Source: Siphonodentalium dalli (Eukaryota; Mollusca; Scaphopoda; Gadilida; Siphonodentaliidae). From it: a DNA stretch of 64,000 nt. Under the pieces are notes generated by a model. It was not told the DNA's origin, searched no databases, and saw only the letters and a list, made by a program, of their open reading frames with translations. Location of the stretch: positions 1,612,001 to 1,676,000 of the forward strand of contig CP136062.1 in the NCBI GenBank assembly GCA_032622095.1. Direction: 5' to 3'. This document shows, piece by piece, positions 32,196 to 44,004 of this stretch; positions within the stretch are counted from its first letter, which is position 1; each line of letters opens with the position of its first letter. The position numbers were made by a program, and so were the translations under genes.

Positions 32196-32695
32196 TATTG
32201 ATAAATAAACCGTTCGCATGTCGTCTTAGACAATCCGAAATGGCGCGACCATTGTTTTCGACCAAAGGAATCTGACTTGTGAAATCAGCGAGGGTGGGGG
32301 CAGGGTTAGCTTTTCTGCGATATCTTTACCAAAAATCGATGCATCGAAGTTTTGTTTGTGGCATATGATCAAGATATCCTTGTAGATTGTTCATGTTCGT
32401 CTATATGTGATGCAGCTCATTTTAAGAATATACAATATCTTAATATTTGGGAAAGAAAATTGAAAATGCAGTCATAAATACAATTCATCTGATGATATTG
32501 TGACACTATTCCTCATTAAGATATGTAATTAAGTAATTTGCGGCAAGACCTCCCCATGTTTTTCGATTTCCAAGAACAAAGAAAGACACTTACCGAACTT
32601 GCTATGCGTAATAGCATGTTTTTATTACCAGTTGGACGGGGAAAAAATAGAGGGGTACACAAACAAAAGCCTCACACAAACCTGTTTCCACTGAA
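32196..32695 (+). other. No recognisable gene
   Basis: Includes CGCGACCATTGTTTTCG near 32240 but no supported frame or repeat. Confidence 0.35.
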
Positions 32696-33060
32696 ATAAT
32701 ATGAACATAAGCTAGCTTAATTAACGAACCAAAGCTGACTAACATGGGTGCCCGTTTGGTGGGTTGGGGCAATTAACTGTTAGTGTGGTCATTCAACCAG
32801 TAAAACTGATGTTGTGATATGGCATAGCAGCTGAAACGACGATAAACCTCTATCAATCGACCAACATGGATGTCCATGTGGCTTCAATCTCACATGATTG
32901 AATAATTTTACAACTGGTACTTCAAATTCATAAAGTTAGAAATATTCTAAATGTGGCCATTTGTTGGTCTAGTTACAACATATTTTACACTGAATACCAA
33001 AGTTAGGGGGGTCAATCCCAGAAACCCTCCCACCAATTATGGGATTCTAAACCCAGCTCA
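32696..33060 (-). repeat. Inverted copy of the repeat at 19755-20125
   Basis: Runs from AACATAAGCTAGCTTAATTA to CTCCCACCAATTATGGGATT and matches 19755-20125 in reverse over its full length at high identity. Confidence 0.7.
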
Positions 33061-33690
33061 TAAATCAACCCACAAGGTTAACAGTTCACATACGGTACAT
33101 ATGGGTAAATCTCATATTTCTGCCCATATTTGAACCAAATATAAACCGAGAGGCCGATCACGATCGGCAGATGTTTAACCCATACCTTGGCGATAGCGAT
33201 TAGCTATAACTGATAATTGGTCAAAGATATGATCACAGTAATACATATATCAGTACTTAAACATAAAATCAAAAGCTCATATTATATAATTTGTCTTAAT
33301 AAGGGGTTAAAGTATTTGGGGTGGGTGAGTCGTTTTAAATCTCATAACTCTGTCCCTATTCACACAAGGACCTCTCACTGTGAGATACAATGGTTTAGCC
33401 ATTAATCAATTTGACAGATAGGATAAATAATTATCCAGCCAGCAGGTTGTTTATCTTTACCTTCATCCAACGGCATTACATGCAACTACTGAAATAAAAT
33501 CTGCCTATTTTCAAAACAGGACATCACACCTAATTAATGATATACAATTAAAACAAATTAGTGTCAATGACATTTTTTTTTAATTAAATAATTTTGTTAT
33601 TATTATAAAAGTTTTTTAATATTTTTTGCCTGTTAAATTGAGCGAGGAAATTCAAGATAAACATTTTTTTTAAAATTAAAATTTGGAATT
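33061..33690 (+). other. No recognisable gene
   Basis: A/T-rich, with poly-T/poly-A tracts at 33570-33690. Confidence 0.35.
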
Positions 33691-34025
33691 AAAAAAAAGG
33701 GGTCATAACTCCTTTAAAATAAATCGAATCAAACCCATATTCGAACTTGATCTGTATTTTGGGCTGACAATCTCACATATAAAATTTGTTGTCAATCAGA
33801 TAAAAAAAATGTGTGAGTTTTTGCAGCATGCGTGAATTCTAAGTAAAAAGGGCCATAACTTTGTAAAAAAAATCTTGGATCAAACCCATATTCGAACTCG
33901 AACTGTATTTTGGGTTGTGAAACCTATATACCGGTATATACTGTACAAAAATTGGTTTCGATCAAATAGAAAATGTTAGAGTTATCGCATTATGCCTAAA
34001 GTGTCTACGGGGGACAGACAGACGT
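33691..34025 (+). mobile_element. Pearl-like core pair with GACAGACAGACG tail
   Basis: GGGGTCATAACTCC...CAAACCCATATTCGAACTTG at 33701 recurs as AGGGCCATAACTTTG...CAAACCCATATTCGAACTCG at 33848, a period of about 147 bp. A GGGGGACAGACAGACG microsatellite-like tail follows at 34010, as in other elements of this type. Confidence 0.5.
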
Positions 34026-35817
34026 ACCCGGTACAGATGGAAGGACGAACGACGAGTGGCCAAACATTGACACTAAGTGTACCATACTATGGTATACATG
34101 TAGGTACCGGTACACATAAACGTTTTATCTCATGTAGAGTACAAGAAAAATATATCAAACCTGGTGTGCCCCTTTAATATTTCTATTTACATTTGTAATC
34201 AATTGAAATCAATGTCGAAAAAGCTTTCCATTAATATATAAATAAAACAAACTAGACATACAGTTCTAAAAGTGTTATGACTGATACAGAGCTTTCAAGT
34301 TTTTAAAAATTTGAAAACCAAAGTTGTCTTCCCATGCAACCAACAAAATTCCAAAAAATCTATTAAACACAATCACATTATTAACTGCCAATAGTAATGC
34401 TATTAAACAATAAAACCAGATTACATGTATGCCTTTAAGATGCACAATATATTGTCAATAACACTCACCAGTGGGTGCTAAATATACATGTAAGGTTACT
34501 GGCGTTTAAAGCTGTTATCTCAGCGTTGAAAAGGCACCCAATGCTGCTGTTTGTGGTTATGTGTGCAGCAGATATGTGTAACATTAAAGGCAGGTACTCA
34601 ATCTGATCAGACCGTCATAAATTACTATTTCTTTGACTTCGGGGTTAACAAATAATTTATTCGAGTCGAGGAACCTACCCATCAACGCTCAGTGTGACCA
34701 GATATCATTTTTTTGAAGTTTTGTTATATCTATTGTTTGTGGCACAGAACACGCTGTCAAAAGGATTACCCAGTATATGTCTGCCCGAGTCGTCAATGAT
34801 CCAGTCATTCGCACAGACATTTGTTTAATACAGTTCTGTATGCCAATTTTTAATTAGTTTATGAATAGAACCTGGTGTGAAATTGTCTACAATGGAGGTT
34901 ACAAGCAGTTTACCTCATCAAAATACAAACCATTAATAGAACAATGCATATATGGCATCAGTACTGACAGTAGCTCGCAGACGAGTGTGAATCGCCAAAC
35001 CGTAGCATTTCAACCAGGCTCTGCTCAATGCTCATAATTAATTTTATGACCCAATGTATATTTGTTTTTATTTGATAATTTATGCAATAAGAGCAAATAC
35101 GTCTCAATAGAAATATGCATTTTTTCAAGACTGTGAGGACAATAATCGAATGGATCATCTGGACGATACAGACACTGTGAAATAACATCAACCCCAAGAA
35201 CATTAAAATATTTAGGATATTAAATACCTTCCAACGGTGCACATACAACACAACTAACAGAGCTATAAATATGACTTGTTACGTTGTAAGTTAAATACCA
35301 TACCGAATCAACAGATATATATATATACATGTATATAGGCCTATCATTACATGTACATGTATGTATGTAGATTGTGTTATCAATCAGTTTATTGCCCAAT
35401 ATCGTGCATCTATCAATTCGGTCGATTTATCTTGATATACGGAGCGCGCAGACTCTCAGTTCTTGTGCTTTTACTCAATGAGGTTAAATTTTATGATTTA
35501 GCCTTGAATCATTTCGTTTTCAAGTAGAGTTAATCTTGATTTTCAATTTAGTTCCATTGTTTACGAAAAATGTGCTATCAACACGCATGTCAGTGTTCAT
35601 GTTAGTTAATGTCATCCTAACAAACCGCGGTCGAGGGTGGAGCTTATTCAGCTTAATTTTATATCAAGATGCCCGCAGCTGTTATCAGACGTCTATTGGA
35701 ACAAGACAGCTGTCAATCAAGACTAGATTTTAAATGTATTCGCATATCAATTTCCAATGCAATTTACAATTTACAATGAAAATACATGTAATTGGTAGGG
35801 AATGCGATAAAAAATCT
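34026..35817 (+). other. No recognisable gene
   Basis: Several ACATGTACATGT tracts (about 35350). All frames are short and without motifs; the 97-codon minus frame (34958-35251) is Ile/Leu-rich but shows no family signature. Confidence 0.35.
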
Positions 35818-36720
35818 AGCCAATGCTGCACCAGGACTGGGTACATCACACAAGTGTACTCTATAGACATGGCCACACGGTACCCGGTATGCTATACGGA
35901 GAGTCGTTCATGCAGATTAAATGTCCTGTGGCTTCACACCAGTGATACTAGTATGTCCTCAAAATATATGGCAGTGTCAACACTGCGGATTACCGGTACA
36001 AATGTACATGTACATGTTCAAAATACTACTACATGTAATTGGTCAGCTAATATAATTATGCAGCTACATGCTTACAGCTAGTTCAATTTGTGCAATAAAT
36101 GGGCCCGGGGCCACCGGGTGGACCATATGCATTGGATACATATTTCAATTCAATCATGGCTTCAAAACATGCATTTGTGCTGACAAATTTGACACCACAG
36201 TTAGAATTGCTATATCTATGTTAATAGAAAAACTTTGGGCGCCTAAACCTTGACGCCCGGAAACAAAATGTCAACAGAATTATTGTGCTCTGCATGGCGA
36301 AAAGAGTCCACGTGGGGCGCGCACACATCACAGGATGTTGTTTTCACCCTTGCATGGATATGCATTCATCCACAGTTGAAATAACTGTACTTGAGTTAGA
36401 TTAAGTAAACTGCTGTGTATATGCATGTATATGCATGTACATGTTGTATGTTAGAAATATTAAGCGCAAGATCCGCCCTTGATAACTTGAACAAATAAGG
36501 TTCATTGGATACAATTGAACAAATTGTATTGTCTTTGTTTGAAAACAGATCACTGAAATCAGCAGACTGTTACAGTACAAGCGTGACACCAAATATTTTG
36601 TTATGTTTGTGCAGAAATAGTAATGTTATCAAGAGAGTTAATAAGTCAGTGTAACATGTACATGTACTAGTATGTAAGACAAATCAGCAATGCATATATA
36701 TATTCACTTCTATAAATTAA
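35818..36720 (-). repeat. Copy B of the long dispersed repeat (empty site for the Harbinger-like element)
   Basis: Reverse match to 11130-13200. At about 36675-36690 it reads TATGTAAGACAAATCAGC, continuous through the TTA where copy A carries the 1.4-kb element. Bases about 36315-36590 have no counterpart in copy A, so copy B has its own insertion or copy A a deletion. Confidence 0.7.
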
Positions 36721-37339
36721 ATTTGAAATCCAGTTGCCATGTATCTTCGAAAGGTTTGTGTAATGTCAGTCACAATAACATAAGTTGTCATGTTACTGTG
36801 CCGTATATTGGAATAACATATATTAAATGCATTTTGCCTTTATATTTTCATGTAATGTCAGTCACTCAAACACTGAACTATTTGAACGATGCCATCTGAT
36901 CGCTTGACTAAATTCGGAACAATACAATATTTGCACATTACATGTAGCAGTAAGATTTTATAAAAATAACTAATGTGCCAGGAGGCTAATTACATATTAG
37001 GATATTCATCAGATTGATCAATAACAGATCTACCGTACTACCGGTACATTACTAAACTGTCGGTCAGTAAAGATTCATCGTGAACCCAGTGTACCGATAT
37101 ACATGTACATTTCAAATAATACATGTATCGTATTGCATCATATTTATCGCAATATGGGAAATAATAGAAGTTCTGAAGATGGGCATGTGCATAAGAGCAA
37201 CACCTGCAAATGCAGCAATGTTCTCTCAACTTCTCAAGTACCGTATACATGTTAAGAAGGCAACCTACAAGTTAATTAAAAAAAATTCTCATTTAGTAGA
37301 CCGAGTACTGACCCTACCGGGTAGTTGGGATAACAAGCT
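36721..37339 (+). other. No recognisable gene
   Basis: No feature seen apart from ACATGTACAT tracts. Confidence 0.35.
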
Positions 37340-38059
37340 CAGAGGCGGACTGGCCGATCGGGATACCAGAAAAATTCCTGATGGGCCCGAGGCCGTGTGG
37401 GAGGGAGGTATATGTGGTTGGGCCGCAAATGAAACCGATGTGGGCCGCCATATGTGTTGTTTAACCAGCCTAATTGGCTAATAGTAATTTTGTCATTAAA
37501 TGAACTTGTCAGCATCATATAACACCACGTAAAGACCACGTTAATCTCGAGGTTTTTACGGCAACTCTCAGCTGCAAATCCCGAAAAAAATTCACGCACA
37601 CCTCATATTTATTGCAAATAATTAAAATAGCGTTTTTTCTAACGTTCAATGTTTTCAATTATGGATATGCTCCGACAAGGCCCGAGTTTTGTCGAACCAT
37701 CATATTAGATTTGTCCAAATTCACTTAATCTACGCATGTGTGCCGGAAGTTAGTCATGGTATGAATGATCCGCTTTGCCCACAGCACATCTTTTTACAAT
37801 CTGGGGCATTACGCGGGTGCCCTATCGAATTTAGCAAATTGTCATATTGTATTATTCCACACATGTATTGTGGAAATATATAAAAACTAACCCAACACGA
37901 AACGACCTTATTCTAAAATACCGATAGATAAGGAATAATTTGATAGTATTGAAATAACAAGAGATGGACTGTCGTCCGGTGCATACCCACTCGTGGCATA
38001 CCGCCTAGTGTGGGCACATCTATAACTTATCATGGCTATACTCAGACATATGAACCCAG

Positions 38060-39027
38060 AAATCAGCATTTTCATATAAACAAAGATGAATAACTATGGA
38101 ACAAAAAAACAAAAAAAAACATTTGAATGTGCCACTACATGTAAATGTCCTCATATTGGTGAACATCCATACAAAATTTCATTGAGATCCGAACATTACT
38201 GTTCGAGTTATGAGCTGAACAGACATCGGATGGACCAAACAGCCAACATTTCCAGATAAACAAAGATGAATAACTCTATATTGGAAAAGCGGAACAGAAC
38301 AATGGAACCCCCTGTTGAATGTACTCATAGCAGTGAACATCCATACCAAATTCCATTGGGATCCCAGCACAACTGTTGAAGTTACGACATGAACAGACAC
38401 AAGATGGACCAAAAGCCATCATTTCCAGATAAACAAAGATGAATAACTCTAGAATGGAAAATCCGAACAAAACGATGGAACCCTCTATTGAATGCCCTGA
38501 TAGTAGTGAACATCCATACAAAATTTCATTGAGATCCCAGCACGACTGTTCAAGTTATGCCATGAACAGACACCAGACGGACTAAAAATCCAACATTTCA
38601 AGATACTAGTATTAAAACAAAGATGAATAACTCTAGAATGGAAAATCCGAACATAACAATGGAACCCTCTATTTAATGTCCTCATACAGGGTAGTTGTGA
38701 ACATCCACACCAAATTTGGTTGAGATCCCACCACAACTGTTAAAGTTACGATATGAACAGACACCAGACGGACCAAAAAGCCACTATTCCAGATAAGCAA
38801 AGATGAATAACTCTAGAATGGTAAATCCGAACAAAACGATGGGACCCTCCATTTAATGTGCTCAAAGTAGTGAACATCCAAACCTAATTTCATTGATATC
38901 CGAGCACTTCTGTTCAAGTTATGACATGGACAGACATATGACGGACGTATGTACGGTACACACAGACGGACAGGTGCAAAACAGTATACCCCCCCTTTTT
39001 TTCTTAAAAGGGGGTATAATAAAGGTG
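38060..39027 (+). mobile_element. Pearl-like element inserted in the hAT element
   Basis: Five core units marked by AGATAAACAAAGATGAATAA begin near 38075, 38254, 38427, 38614 and 38791 (173-187 bp apart). Each contains GAACATCCATACCAAATT and GAACAGACAC-AGACGGAC. They are followed by GACGGACGTATGTACGG and a terminal hairpin (38985-39017): TATACCCCCCC, a T-rich loop, then AAAAGGGGGTATA. The order core array, ACGG microsatellite, hairpin is that of pearl elements. The left boundary is not resolved and may lie between 37610 and 38060. Confidence 0.65.
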
Positions 39028-39463
39028 ATCGGCTTTGCCCGGGCAATCCGCTTTGCCCGGGTTTCCCCTACAGTTTTCAAAATTTTCTCACCCCGGGCCG
39101 AAAAACCATGGACAGTCCGATGTGTCCTGGTCTCTTGTCCGTAACCGTGTGCATTTGTCTGGAGTTAGATCGCTAGATGTTATAATTTATGCAATTTTTC
39201 AGGTAGAAATAACTGAATGGTCTCATACAGGCAATATATAGAACCATGGTTTATGAATATATATGATATTAGGCCAGAGCACTGAGGTTCAAGGGGTTCC
39301 AAATGGAATTATGCAAAAACATGTATTTGGTCTGATTCTGATTCAATGGGGGGGGGGGTGGTGCAGTTGGAATTTCCCAAGGTGGACACCCCCTGAACAG
39401 ATTCTGATTCAAGGGTGCAGTTGGAGTTTCCCCAAGGTGGACATCCCCTGAACAGATTCTGAT

Positions 39464-39985
39464 TAGAGGTGCCATGATTATTTATTTTGATAATCGATAA
39501 CCGGTTGTCAATAATCGATTTATAATCAATTAATCGTACCTAATATCAACAGTGGATGTACCGTATTCCGTAAAATGGCCTATTGGGTGGGTGTTGAATC
39601 TGTTGATTAAAATACTTGGCTGATGCAATTTTTATGCTAATAATGTCCACCATAAACCACCGGTAATGACTAATGAGCACAATGTACATGTATTCAATAC
39701 CAGCACATATCTCGGCGATGTCAAATTGTCAAGGTTATAATAAATAGTGAGTTTCATTTAGCAGTCACCACACGATAAGTGATAGACTGTACTAGTAATA
39801 TCTAAGTACCAGAATGCTCATGTTGTCAGACTCTTTCTGATGCATGATCAAAGGTTGTTAAACTGTAAAACAAACACGGTATTCAATAATACCCAGAACG
39901 TCGTCAGAAATAAATAACAGAGATTATTCGACTATGGAAATGGTAATCGATTATCGGCTTTATTCGATTAATCGTGGCACCCCTA
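39464..39985 (+). mobile_element. hAT-type MITE (522 bp) with TSD ATTCTGAT
   Basis: Ends TAGAGGTGCCATGATTATTT and, inverted, TAGGGGTGCCACGATTAATC. The exact 8-bp duplication ATTCTGAT lies at 39456-39463 and 39986-39993. Subterminal CGATTATTGA/AATCGATTAT boxes are hairpin-prone. A truncated relative lies at 45300-45518. No coding frame. Confidence 0.85.
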
Positions 39986-40070
39986 ATTCTGATTCCAGGG
40001 GGGGGGCGGTGCAGATGGGCCGGTATTATATTAATTTCCCGGGCCGGTTTTTTGACCCAGACTGCCTCTG

Positions 40071-40731
40071 AATACGCTACCGGTACATGTAGATAATGAT
40101 GGATAATGCAATGTTCTTTTGCAAATACCTCCCTTCAAACTATCTAGTGACCTACAATGTACATGTACTGGATTTGGTACATGACAATTTTGTTTAACTT
40201 TTAGAAATTGACATTGTTTAAAAATTCATGGATAGGGCACATCCTTAATTACATGTACATGTATGTGTATTTGACTCATCTAACATGTACATGTAGATAA
40301 CTACATGTACATGTATACAACTGCATTTTAGTTTAACATGAACTCCATCTCGATCTCCCGTACATGTTGGTTCTGATATTTAGTGTACAGTGACATGTAT
40401 CGACTAATCGTATTGATGATCATGTTTCGCAAATTCATATTGTATCGCTGATCATGTATCGCGTCTCATATCTTACCGTGTCCAAACCGTGTATTGTTAA
40501 AAAAAAACCCACTGTACTGCCCTGTCAGAGTAAATGACTCACTGAACCGGATTGGCACCCCACTGGGCCAGGTAGACTTTTGGTAAGGACTTTAAATGTG
40601 GCTATCAAATGCAAGACAACCACTGAGAGGAGTGCATGGTTAAAACGCATGTAAACATCAACTGGTATGAAACAGTAACTTCCAGTACAAGTGCGACAAG
40701 CTGTACATGTATGTAACTGTATCAGCAGCCG
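40071..40731 (+). other. No recognisable gene
   Basis: Dense ACATGTACATGTA tracts (40150, 40250-40315), no supported frame. Confidence 0.35.
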
Positions 40732-41338
40732 TCAATGAATATAACCACGGTTTCTTTTAATACTGCATATAATGCAGTCACAGAACTGTTAATTATCATG
40801 GAGTTATGGTTTGACTGCAGTCATAAATTCACATTAAATAACCCCAGTTACTTGGTCAATTACTTACTGGTAGGGCAGTACAGTAGTATGTTTACTATAC
40901 ATTACTTTACATAGTCTGAGCTGGTTGTTTGAATAGCTGTACCGGTATGTACATCAATATAGTGAATATTCCATACATTCTTTTTGTGCTTTGTATAATA
41001 CAGTTCTGTTATATACAGGTAATACGTCATGCTTAGACATATTACCAATATGTACTTGTTTGGGTGAGTGAAAGCTACCGTACATGATGACGTTCATCGA
41101 GTTTCGTTTAAATTGACATGACATTTCTCAATGAATATAACCAGGGTTCTTTTTAAACTGCATATAATGCAGTCACAGAACTGTTAATTATTTTGGAGTT
41201 ATGGTTTGACTGCAGTCATAAACGCATATTAAATAATCCCAGTTACATGTACTTGGTTGATTACTTACATGCAGGGCAGTACAGTAGTACCGTATCTTTA
41301 CTATTAACTTTACACAGTCTGAGCTAGTTCTTTGAAAC
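40732..41338 (+). repeat. Direct duplication of about 200 bp, 396 bp apart
   Basis: TCAATGAATATAACCACGGT...CTGAGCTGGTTGTTTGAA (40732-40933) recurs as TCAATGAATATAACCAGGGT...CTGAGCTAGTTCTTTGAA (41128-41335). It shares CTGCATATAATGCAGTCACAGAACTGTTAA and a CAGTACAGTAGTA box. Confidence 0.75.
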
Positions 41339-41349
41339 TTTGAATGGCT

Positions 41350-41455
41350 TAGGGACCTGCGAATATACGAGAATCGATTCGATTCGATGTCGATATCGGG
41401 CACCCGATTCAAGATCGACACCGAATCGACCCACTGATTCAGATATTTTTGAATC
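41350..41455 (+). repeat. hAT-like terminal fragment TAGGGACCTGCGAATA
   Basis: TAGGGACCTGCGAATATACG followed by CGATTCGATTCGATGTCGAT. Similar ends face the other way at about 44620-44703 and 53400-53482. No pair with matching 8-bp flanks was found, so these are taken as fragments. Confidence 0.4.
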
Positions 41456-41505
41456 GGTATTTACTTTGATGTAGTCTCGTTTTTTTGCGTCTAAATAACT
41501 AGTAT

Positions 41506-42410
41506 CCACTTAACCACGGTGCGCTTAGCGTTGTCACCGCGGTGGAAATGCAACAACACTGCGTCTCCACTGGCTAACTACAGTTGGGCCGCAGTTTACT
41601 TGCCATTCAGCCATGGTGTAATTGCAGCGGTGTACGTTCATTAAAGGGGTACTGTACGCCAATTTCAATAAATTCCCGGTAACAATTGCGATCTAATATC
41701 AATATTATATTTTAAAATAACGTTCCAGTTAACAGGCTATCATAAAAGTCAAATTGAATTATTTAATATAAATTAATTTATGGCTGGAGTCATAAAATGG
41801 CGAATTATGCCATTACGAGTTACCGTTCTCACATGTTGGGTGTCTTTTATCGACGGCCGTTTACGACGAACATTATTGAGTTGCGAACAAAATATGTTAC
41901 ATGCAAAAGGAAGTCCCGCTATAACCAATTTGGAAAAAAAGAGAAGAAACAAGATTCATAAAGTATTTTTTATAGGGGGTGAGATTGTTCGATGGAAGAG
42001 ATTGCAGGCATCCTGCAACCTGCGTCTTCTCCGGTGAAGGTAAAAAACATGGCGCGTAGTTTGAAATCGTAATATTTTTATTTCCAAGATCAATATTTTC
42101 GTCGCTAAATTAGGTTTATACGAAACTCATATAACACGAACACAATCTAACTTGAAAGTTATGTCAATGGGAGTAAATAAAAAAATTGCCTATCTCTGTG
42201 TAAACTGAAAAAAGATGATACAAAACATAAATATAACCACGGTGTACATGCCATTTGGCCGCATTGTAGTTGCCTTTCAGCCATGGTGTACCTGTACTTG
42301 CCGTTCGGCCGAAGTGTACTTGCCTTTTAACCACAGCTACAAACGCTGACACCGCGGCCGAATGGCAAATACACAACGGTGCCAATGGACACTTGTTTTG
42401 TCGAGCGGGG
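41506..42410 (-). mobile_element. Tc1-like MITE copy, 5'-truncated and interrupted
   Basis: Same family as 9781-10168 and 47531-47892. The right end GACACTTGTTTTGTCGAGCGGGG lies beside TA (42411-42412). The left end starts at CCACTTAACC and lacks the terminal 20 bases. The element is split by about 555 foreign bases (41646-42200). Confidence 0.65.
41646..42200 (+). other. 555-bp insertion inside the Tc1-like MITE
   Basis: Compared with 47531-47892, which reads CATTAAACCGAAAAAAAAAC, this copy reads CATTAAA, then the insert, then TAAACTGAAAAAAG. TAAA on both sides may be a 4-bp TSD. The insert starts GGGGTACTGTACGCC and ends CTCTGTG, without obvious TIRs or poly-A. An 85-codon Arg/Lys-rich frame from 41780 to 42037 has no recognised motif. 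Confidence 0.5.
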
Positions 42411-42542
42411 TACATGTATCTGTAATCTGTATCGACACTATGCAAATTCTTTACATGGTTCGTGATCGCTAGATGCGGAACTCAATTGATTACCTTACGG
42501 TATGTTTATAACTTCATATATCCAAATCAGTTTATACGAATA

Positions 42543-42575
42543 CTAGCATATTAGCCCGCCACTGGTCCTATGGCT
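42543..42575 (-). mobile_element. Minus-strand Helitron 3' end
   Basis: On the minus strand CCAGTGGCGGGCTAATATG is followed by CTAG (42543-42546) and T, the same end family as 6503, 7820 and 8668. The body would extend to the right; its 5' TC end was not found, so it is a 3' fragment or its limits are obscured by the hAT insertion at 42859. Confidence 0.55.
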
Positions 42576-42654
42576 TTGGTTGATTGATTAATTTTAGTTT
42601 TTCAAGGTAACCCTGTACATGCACGCCGACAGCATACTGATGCCCGAAATATCA

Positions 42655-42858
42655 TTTGCGGGTACCCGTTTCAAGGTCAAGGTCGCGTCGGGTGGACAAT
42701 CTGACCGGACATAAATATTCCACGCCCCGAGTTGACCAAACAAATTTCACGTTGATGCCGAAATATCGCCCAAGGTCATTTGCGGGTACCCGTTTCAAGG
42801 ACATGTTGGGTGGACAAAATAACCCGACAAAAATATTCCCTGTCCTGAGTTGACCATA
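42655..42858 (+). repeat. Tandem repeat of about 125 bp in the Helitron fragment
   Basis: TTTGCGGGTACCCGTTTCAAGG recurs at 42656 and 42780, and GAGTTGACCA recurs at 42730 and 42847. A third part-unit resumes after the hAT insertion (43997 onward), showing that the hAT landed inside this array. Confidence 0.6.
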
Positions 42859-43996
42859 CAGATGCGGACTGGCTGATCGGCGGACTGGGAAATTTCATGA
42901 TGGGCCGGAGGCCCGGAAAAATTCTAATTCCACGTGATTTTCTATCAAGCGAGAATCCGATGTTTTTTTATGGTCTGGGGGGGGGGGGGGTACTAGTATA
43001 TGTGGTTGGTCCGACCAACCACAACTTGGGCCACAAATGAAACTGACGTGGACCGCCACATGTGTTGTTTAACCAGCCGTGTATCCAATAAGATGGCACT
43101 CTTCTAACATAAATTCATGAAGTGAATCCCATTTTACAACGGCGTCTGAGATTGTCCCGATTGTAACCATATTTGGAACCGTCACTAAACAAGAATATAA
43201 TGATTTGGAAATTATTCCACGGTACACATGAGAAGCGGAAAACCAGCGAGAAAAGACAGAAGTTACCTAATTGTGAAGTTTGCAGGTTCCCCTTGTGAGT
43301 ACGGTATAATGTGACGTGAGGGGTGGGGTGGGGCAGAGGCGGACTGGTCGATCGGGAGACCGGGAAAATTCCAGACGTGGGCGGCCACATGTGTTGTTTA
43401 ACCAGCCGAAACAAATGGATAATCGTAATTTTGTCATTAAATGAACTTGTCAGCATCATATAACACCACGTAAAGACCCCGTTAATCTCGAGATTTTAAC
43501 GGTAACTCCCAGCTGTAAATTCCAAAAAACTTCTCACGCACCCCTCCCCTAATTGAAATTTACAACAAAATAGGAATGCTTCAGTTGATGCCAGTCTAGA
43601 TGCTAGGATTCACGATTTTCTTGTATAATTTTCAAAATTTTCTCACGCAGGGCCGAACAACCATGAAAAGACCGGTGTGTCCTGGTCTCTTGCCCGTAGC
43701 CATGTGCATTTGTCTGGAGTTAGACCGCTAGATGTTAGAATTTATGCAATGTTTTCAAATAAAAATATCTGAATGGTCTCATAACGGGAATATATAGAAC
43801 CAAGGTTTATGAATATATAGGATATTAGGCCAGAGGTGCAAATGGAATTATGCAAAAACATGTATTTTGTCTGCATCTGATTCAAGGGAGGGGGTGCAGT
43901 TGGAAGTTCCCAAGGTGGAATGTGGACACCCCCCGAACAGATGGGCCGGTATTATATTAATTTCCCGGGCCGGTTTTTTGGCACATTCCGCCTCTG
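42859..43996 (+). mobile_element. hAT-type element (1,138 bp) with TSD TGACCATA
   Basis: The left end CAGATGCGGACTGGCTGATC and inverted right end (CCGCCTCTG at 43988-43996) are flanked by exact TGACCATA octamers (42851-42858 and 43997-44004). An internal second copy of the terminal motif (CAGAGGCGGACTGGTCGATC at about 43333) also occurs in the copy at 54676-55859, so it is an old feature of the family. G runs of 12-13 (42979). Non-coding. Confidence 0.85.
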
Positions 43997-44004
43997 TGAC
44001 CATA

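Larger units (their letters stand above)
37340..40070 (+). mobile_element. hAT-type element of the CAGAGGCGGACTGG family, interrupted by later insertions
   Basis: The left end CAGAGGCGGACTGGCCGATC and the inverted right end (ending CTGCCTCTG at 40070) define the element. Flanking octamers AACAAGCT (37332-37339) and AATACGCT (40071-40078) agree at six of eight positions, compatible with an aged 8-bp TSD. Internal sequence matches 42859-43996 and 54676-55859. It is interrupted by a pearl-like array (about 38060-39027) and a second hAT (39464-39985). Non-coding. Confidence 0.6.
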
